NCBI RefSeq assembly: GCF_000208925.1
Contig: NW_001914871.1
Coordinates: 1 to 64,000, forward strand
DNA: 64,000 nucleotides
From: Entamoeba histolytica HM-1:IMSS
Taxonomy: Eukaryota > Evosea > Mastigamoebida > Endamoebidae
Direction of reading: 5' to 3'
The position numbers were made by a program, and so were the translations under genes. The notes beneath the pieces are model-generated. The model was not told the DNA's origin and made no database searches. It saw only the letters and a program-made list of their open reading frames with translations. Of this stretch, positions 61,222-64,000 are shown in pieces. The stretch's first letter is position 1. The number at the start of each line of letters is the position of its first letter.

Positions 61222-62761
61222 TTAAATGAAAGTATTTGTTGGTTCTTCTTCTTCCTCTACTTCCTCATCATCATCGTCTTCTTCTTTACTTGATTCATTA
61301 TCTGTTGCTGGTACAACAACAAGTTCACTATCCTCACTCTCTTCTTTTGTTAGTATATCTTCCATAATACTTGTACTTCCTAAAACAACCTCATCTTTCT
61401 TTTCTTCTTTAACAGGAATTATTGTTTCATTTTTTATTTCTTTCACTTCAACTATTTGAGGTACTTCATTTGAAACCATTTCAGCTACAACTTCACCCTC
61501 AACTTTAATTTCTTTTTCAACAACAACTATATTTCCTTCTTCTTGATTGTCTTGTTTTTGTTTTTCTTCTTGAGTCACTTCATTTTGTTTTTTTATGTCA
61601 GTAACTTCTTCCTTAATTTCTTCTTTTGAGTCATGAGTTTCCTTCTTTGACTCTTTCTTTTTGCCAAATGAATATATTGGAGTTGTTAATACAGGATTAG
61701 TCCAGCTTGCACTTGGTCCAGTGGATGGGTTTTGTATTGACTCGTTTACCATTGTAGTTAGTGATGACACTCCACTAACAATGGACGATTTAATCGACCC
61801 AAACCCCCACTTCTTTTGTGGTTCTTTCGGTGCTTCAACTTGTAAAGGAGCTAACTCTTCTGTTTTTAATATGACTTTTGATTTCTCATTATGACCAATA
61901 ATGCTTTCAAAGAATTCTTTTACATCTGTCTTATTGTCTAATGTCTTTATTCCATCTGACATCACTGAATTAAATTCTGTTTCATTAATTCCAATACTTA
62001 AATATATTTGATGAGCATGTTTAAAGATATTTATGATTTCATCATTATGATATGTCATTAATTCATAACATTGTCTCACTGTTTCAACCATTTCTTGACC
62101 ATATAATAAATCATAACATTCAGATGCTTTATTAACTGAATTTTCATAATCTTTTTTAACAATAGAATATTGTTGATTCATTTTATTGTATTTAGGAATT
62201 GATTTTGAGTCATTTGTTTCATTAATTTTCTTAGTAAGGTCTTTCATGTCTTTGAGCACATTTAGATAATGACCTTCACACCTTAAAGCAAAGGAAGCAA
62301 CATCTTCATATATTTTGACTTTTCTAACTGCTTCATTGACAATTTTCTTTTTTTGAGTATCAATTTCTTTAGCAAGAGAAAACAATGGAGTAGCAACTTC
62401 TTCAAGGAGTTTTTTTCCTACACTATATTTTTCTTCAACTCTTTTAGTGTTAGAGGTGTCTAAAAGTTCAAAATAACTTTTCATTCCACTACAAAGAAAT
62501 AAGTGAATTTTCTTTATGAACTTTCTATGAAATAACAAACGTTTGAAGAAATTTTTTTGAATCTTCTTTACCAAATGATGGAGTGTTAACATATGTAATT
62601 AATCCTAATAATTTCTTTCCATACTCTATTTCTAAAGTACCTCTTCCTTGATAATATTCACCATATTCTTTTGTTACATCAATTAAAGCATCTAATTGAT
62701 GAACAATAGAGTTTATTTCAAAAACACAACTTTTATATAATTCTGAGTTTGTGGTAGTCAT
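61222..62761 (-). CDS. F-BAR domain protein with acidic tail, two exons
   Basis: Exons 62761-62541 and 62488-61222, with a 52-nt GTTTGT...TAG intron in phase 2, give 495 residues. The F-BAR begins at the N-terminus: QLDALIDVTKEYGEYYQGRGTLEIEYGKKLLGL is the FCH signature, and exon 2 supplies the rest of the dimer helices (YFELLDTSNTKRVEEKYSVGKKLLEEV, KMNQQYSIVKKDYENSVNKASECY). A WGFGSIKSSIVSGVSSL segment and a long E/K/D-rich tail ending EEVEEEEEPTNTFI follow; no SH3 domain. Curves or tubulates membrane, probably in endocytosis. Confidence 0.88.
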
Positions 62762-62871
62762 AGATTAAATAAAACAATAATTTTTGAAGTTCTTTTTTGA
62801 ATGAATAATTGAATTAATCTTCTTCAGTAAATGCTTTTAAAATAAAAACTAAAAATTACAATTTTGATATA

Positions 62872-64000
62872 ATGGAAAAGAAACAACAAGAAAAAGAAAT
62901 TAATTATTCTTTTCATCAATGGCTTAATTGGGATAGAATGAATGAATTTAAACAACAAAACAGATCACGTAGAGGATTACAACGAAAAGTAATTTTTATT
63001 ATTGACATGTCATTAAGTATGAATCAAGAAGATTATCAACCAAATAGAATTACATTCATCCAAACAAGTTTTGTTTCATTTATTTTTTATTTCATAAGAA
63101 AGAGAAAGTCAAAAGAAAAATTAATACTTTAAGAACTTAAAGAATTTTTTGAAGAATTTTATATTGATAATCCATTAAGTGAAATTGGATTAATTTGTAC
63201 AAGAAATAAAACAGCTGAACAACAATTTCCATTGTCTAGAAATTTAATAATTCAAAAAGAAATGAAATGGGGAAATTGTGAAGGACAAATGTCATTACAA
63301 ATATCACTTGATTTAGCACAACAAATATTATCCACTACTTCTAATTCTTCTTCAAGAGAAATTATTATAGTAACATCTTCTATAACTACATGTGATCCTG
63401 GTAATATTTATGATACTATTGAAACTTTAAAAAAAACTACAATTAGATGTTCAGTAATTTCATTTGCACCAGAAATGCATATAACAAGATTATTAACTAA
63501 AGTTACAGGTGGAGATTATCATACAATAATGAATGAAAAACATGCTGAAGATGTTTTACATACATTTATTATTCCACCAATATATAAAGAAAATGCATAT
63601 GAACCTAAAACTATACAATTATATATTGGATTTCCAAAACAATTAAATGTACCAACAATATGTGAGTGTCATTCTAAAATTGATATAAATCATTTTGAAT
63701 GTCCTATTTGTGGTTTTTGTTATTGTGAATTACCTATTCAATGTAAAATATGTAATGCTATTTTACTTCTTTCACATCATTTTGCACGTTCTTATCATTT
63801 TATGTTTCCAATTGAACCATTTAAAGTTATTGCAATGATAAAACCACAAGAAAAATGTTTTGGATGTGGTAAAGAAATTGATGATAGAATAGAAAAAAAA
63901 GAAGAAGAAACAGTTAATGTTTATCAATGTAAAAAATGTTTAAAATATTATTGTGATGAATGTGATAGTTTTATACATGATGTGTTATATAATTGTCCTG
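62872..64000 (+). CDS. SSL1: TFIIH subunit SSL1/p44 (GTF2H2), partial at the window edge
   Basis: Exon 1 62872-63067, a 66-nt intron (GTTTTG...TTAAG, phase 1), exon 2 from 63134 to beyond 64000. The von Willebrand-like domain starts RRGLQRKVIFIIDMSLSMNQED and continues with PNRITFIQ, FFEEFYIDNPLSEIGLICTRN and REIIIVTSSITTCDPGNIYDTI, matching p44 closely. Then a cysteine-rich part: CECHSKID, CPICGFCYCELPIQCKIC (C4 zinc finger) and CFGCGKEI ... CKKCLKYYCDEC, the start of the RING-like end. p44 supports the XPD helicase in transcription and nucleotide-excision repair. The window cuts it before the stop. Divergent from the F-BAR gene, 110 bp. Confidence 0.9.

Overview
This is a nuclear window from an Entamoeba-type amoeba. 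The base composition is very AT-rich (coding roughly 70% A+T, intergenic much higher), genes are short and tightly packed on both strands, and I could resolve 16 tiny introns of 42-66 nt, nearly all GTTTGT...TAG. A textbook Entamoeba TATA element (GTATTTAAAG) lies upstream of the antigen-like gene. The gene set is also typical: a membrane-anchored papain-family protease, a TLDc protein, many Rho/Ras regulators, and no mitochondrial or photosynthetic genes. I cannot separate E. histolytica from its close relatives (dispar, nuttalli, moshkovskii) by eye.

Layout. 1-6.2 kb is gene-poor: a TLDc protein, a frameshifted serine/glutamine/proline-rich surface-antigen-like gene, and about 4 kb of AT-rich DNA. 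6.2-15.2 kb: NTF2, a PDI-like ER protein without CXXC, an MFS transporter, a four-exon RhoGAP, a START-domain protein with a lysine/glutamate tail, an ER DnaJ and a two-exon Sep15/SelM-fold protein. 15.7-24.3 kb: a small unknown, a degenerate dual-specificity phosphatase, tandem V-ATPase subunit E genes, a 600-residue unknown, a four-exon syntaxin, ribosomal eS30, proteasome Rpn6 and a two-repeat Myb protein. 25.2-33.4 kb: a PH-like acidic protein head to head with a PPPDE peptidase, two unknowns, a two-RRM protein, a MORG1-like WD40 protein and further unknowns. 34.8-46.9 kb: an SGT co-chaperone, a VPS9 Rab exchange factor, an inactive-looking S9 peptidase, a small secreted protein, an armadillo-RhoGEF, an amino-acid transporter, a degenerate GTPase-like gene and a CUE-domain protein. 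47-64 kb: a type II membrane cysteine protease, a RasGAP, a Vip1-type RRM protein, a large FtsX-like permease, a flavin-reductase-like protein, mRNA exporter NXF1/Mex67, a minimal Ada1/TADA1, ribosomal uL23, a secreted coiled-coil protein, an F-BAR protein and the 5' part of TFIIH subunit SSL1/p44.

These are mostly independent housekeeping, trafficking and signalling genes, not an operon-like system. Themes that recur: small-GTPase and membrane-shape control (RhoGAP, Arm-RhoGEF, RasGAP, VPS9, F-BAR, syntaxin, MORG1), the ER lumen (DnaJ, PDI-like, SelM-like), nuclear export (NTF2, NXF1), and several enzyme folds whose catalytic residues are gone. Two secreted proteins 20 kb apart share a motif and may form an undescribed family. 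I found no tRNA, rRNA, CRISPR, intact transposon or viral gene. Exon joins were inferred by eye from phase, splice consensus and family fit.
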